A DNA stretch of 7,647 bases from CAZQAA01 sp964591255. GTDB taxonomy: Bacteria > Desulfobacterota > DSM-4660 > Desulfatiglandales > Desulfatiglandaceae. Shown piece after piece: positions 7,086 to 7,647 of the stretch. Where the stretch lies: positions 1 through 7,647 of the forward strand of contig CAZQAA010000019.1 in NCBI GenBank assembly GCA_964591255.1. The letters are read 5' to 3'. Under the pieces are notes generated by a model. That model ran no database searches, was not told where the DNA came from, and saw nothing but the letters and a program-made list of their open reading frames with translations. Position 1 is the first letter of the stretch. Every line of letters begins with the position of its first letter. The position numbers and the translations under genes were made by a program.

Positions 7086-7120
7086 GGGCTCCTGCCACTA
7101 ATGATCCGTGGCAGGAGCCC
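7086..7120 (-). terminator. Strong hairpin between the bssB-like and AAA+ genes (attenuator or processing element)
   Basis: Arms 7086-7098 (GGGCTCCTGCCAC) and 7108-7120 (GTGGCAGGAGCCC) are perfectly complementary over 13 bp, nine of them G or C, with a 9-base loop. The hairpin starts 21 bp after the bssB-like stop and ends about 30 bp before the AAA+ start. On the minus transcript it is followed by CGATTATTTAG, which is not a clean U-tract. Full termination is therefore doubtful. Partial termination or a 3' stem that protects the bssAB message is likelier. No separate promoter is obvious for the AAA+ gene. Confidence 0.75.
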
Positions 7121-7141
7121 TATATCAACAACCTGTGCTTC

Positions 7142-7363
7142 TCAAACATGTTCCCTGAAACTCAACTTGCCCTCTTCATGTCTGGAGCAGGTCATGTTAT
7201 GCACATCCCTGATCCACCTTTTCCAGACAGCCCCTGCAGCAGTCCTGTTAACCGTGCATTGTCCCTGGTCGGGGTTAGTGGGATCTGCAATCTCCCATTT
7301 ACACGTCCTGCACGGCTTTTTAGTCCCCTCTTCCCTGTGTAGTTGGCTTTCTACAACAGCCAT
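7142..7363 (-). CDS. bssB: BssB-type small iron-sulfur subunit of a fumarate-adding glycyl radical enzyme
   Basis: A 73-residue protein with four cysteines, C18-x2-C21, C36 and C59, in the pattern PCRTCKW, then GQCTVNR, then KRWIRDV, then MTCSRHEEG. This matches the beta subunit of benzylsuccinate synthase, a HiPIP-like fold binding one [4Fe-4S] cluster that caps the catalytic subunit and controls access to the active site. The start chosen is the ATG at 7363: AGGAGGG (7372-7378) lies 8 bases upstream, whereas the ATG at 7381 would place that SD inside the coding sequence. The gene directly follows the glycyl radical subunit, as bssB follows bssA. Related enzymes (naphthylmethylsuccinate or alkylsuccinate synthase) have similar small subunits, so the hydrocarbon substrate is not fixed by this gene alone. 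Confidence 0.85.
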   Translation of the reverse strand: MAVVESQLHREEGTKKPCRTCKWEIADPTNPDQGQCTVNRTAAGAVWKRWIRDVHNMTCSRHEEGKLSFREHV

Positions 7364-7371
7364 GTTATTAA

Positions 7372-7378
7372 CCCTCCT
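7372..7378 (-). promoter_or_regulatory. Shine-Dalgarno site deciding the bssB-like start
   Basis: AGGAGGG on the minus strand with 8 bases of spacing to the ATG at 7363-7361. It is strong, as expected for a subunit needed in stoichiometric amounts with a highly expressed catalytic subunit. Confidence 0.8.
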
Positions 7379-7490
7379 CATGTGATAATATTGCCGTTAA
7401 AACACCCACTGGAGTTAGTCGATATACAGTTACAGCAGGTATTTTCATCTCCAGAGGTGGCTGTGATTGATTCTAATCCAGCCATGTGGT

Positions 7491-7647
7491 TCAGAGATTC
7501 ACATTTAAGAATTCCAGGTCTTCGGGTCCGAATTCCTGTTCAGTCCTTGCTATAATGGTATTCTGACCGTACGTGGGAATATCTACAAATCTTGCGCTGA
7601 ATCCAGATACCCTCACAATCAGGTCCTGATGTTTTTCCGGCTCCTTC
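7491..7647 (-). CDS. bssA: Glycyl radical enzyme catalytic subunit (benzylsuccinate synthase alpha type), C-terminal fragment
   Basis: Only the last 51 codons are in the window, read from 7646 on the minus strand to the TGA at 7493-7491. The frame is open to the window edge. The fragment holds the glycyl radical loop LIVRVSGFSARF, in which the Gly (codon 7604-7602) is the residue converted to a stable radical by an S-adenosylmethionine activase. It is followed by VDIPTYGQNTII and the end LEFLNVNL. RVSG(F/Y) is universal to the pyruvate formate-lyase superfamily; the VDIPTYGQ continuation and the small Fe-S gene behind it point to the fumarate-adding branch. The active-site Cys and the hydrocarbon-binding residues lie off-window, so toluene, alkane or methylnaphthalene cannot be told apart. 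The full protein in this family is about 830-870 residues. The 127-bp gap to bssB (7364-7490) has only weak short inverted repeats. Confidence 0.92.
   Translation of the reverse strand, partial: KEPEKHQDLIVRVSGFSARFVDIPTYGQNTIIARTEQEFGPEDLEFLNVNL

Noticed and set aside
7101..7385. 94-codon plus-strand open frame
   Set aside because: Antisense to the bssB-like gene; its hydrophobic look comes from the complementary strand.
7409..7485. Short inverted repeats in the bssA-bssB gap (CTGGAG/CTCCAG, TGGCT/AGCCA)
   Set aside because: Arms of 5-6 bp with long or interrupted loops are within chance expectation.
1..7647. CRISPR arrays, tRNA genes, insertion sequences or attachment sites
   Set aside because: No periodic repeats, cloverleaf, transposase motif or flanking direct repeats were seen.

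Overview
The window looks like a piece of an anaerobic, respiring bacterium, most probably a Desulfobacterota (deltaproteobacterial) hydrocarbon degrader of the sulfate- or metal-reducing kind. This is inferred from gene content: the right edge holds the last 51 codons of a glycyl radical enzyme with the RVSGF radical motif. Directly behind it is a 73-residue four-cysteine protein of the benzylsuccinate synthase beta (BssB) type. Together they mark a fumarate-addition locus (toluene/alkylbenzene, alkane or methylnaphthalene activation). Base composition is moderate, and no tRNA, rRNA, insertion sequence or CRISPR array was seen.

Right two thirds (minus strand, read from 7647 down to 2740): bssA-like catalytic subunit (C-terminus only), bssB-like small Fe-S subunit, a near-perfect 13-bp hairpin, a MoxR/CbbQ-type AAA+ ATPase (BssE/TutH type), then a complete three-subunit succinate dehydrogenase/fumarate reductase with di-heme cytochrome b (sdhC-sdhA-sdhB). 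All six genes point the same way, with gaps of 35 to 127 bp or a 4-bp overlap, so they may form one transcription unit. The biochemical logic is coherent. The glycyl radical enzyme consumes fumarate, the AAA+ protein probably remodels or activates it, and CoA transfer in the downstream pathway releases succinate. The SDH then oxidises that succinate back to fumarate and feeds electrons into the quinone pool.

Left third (plus strand, 2 to 2692): the C-terminal 449 codons of a VWA-domain protein of the CbbO/NorD class (its start lies outside the window), a DUF1847 cysteine-rich protein, a previously easy-to-miss 57-residue Cys-rich small protein, and a MoaD/ThiS-like beta-grasp protein ending in Ala-Gly instead of Gly-Gly. 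The VWA protein is the type of partner that MoxR/CbbQ ATPases use, so it may work with the ATPase encoded on the other strand. The last three genes form a tight small operon of unknown role.

The two blocks converge at 2693-2739. Protein-level family calls rest on motifs read by eye; no database search was possible.
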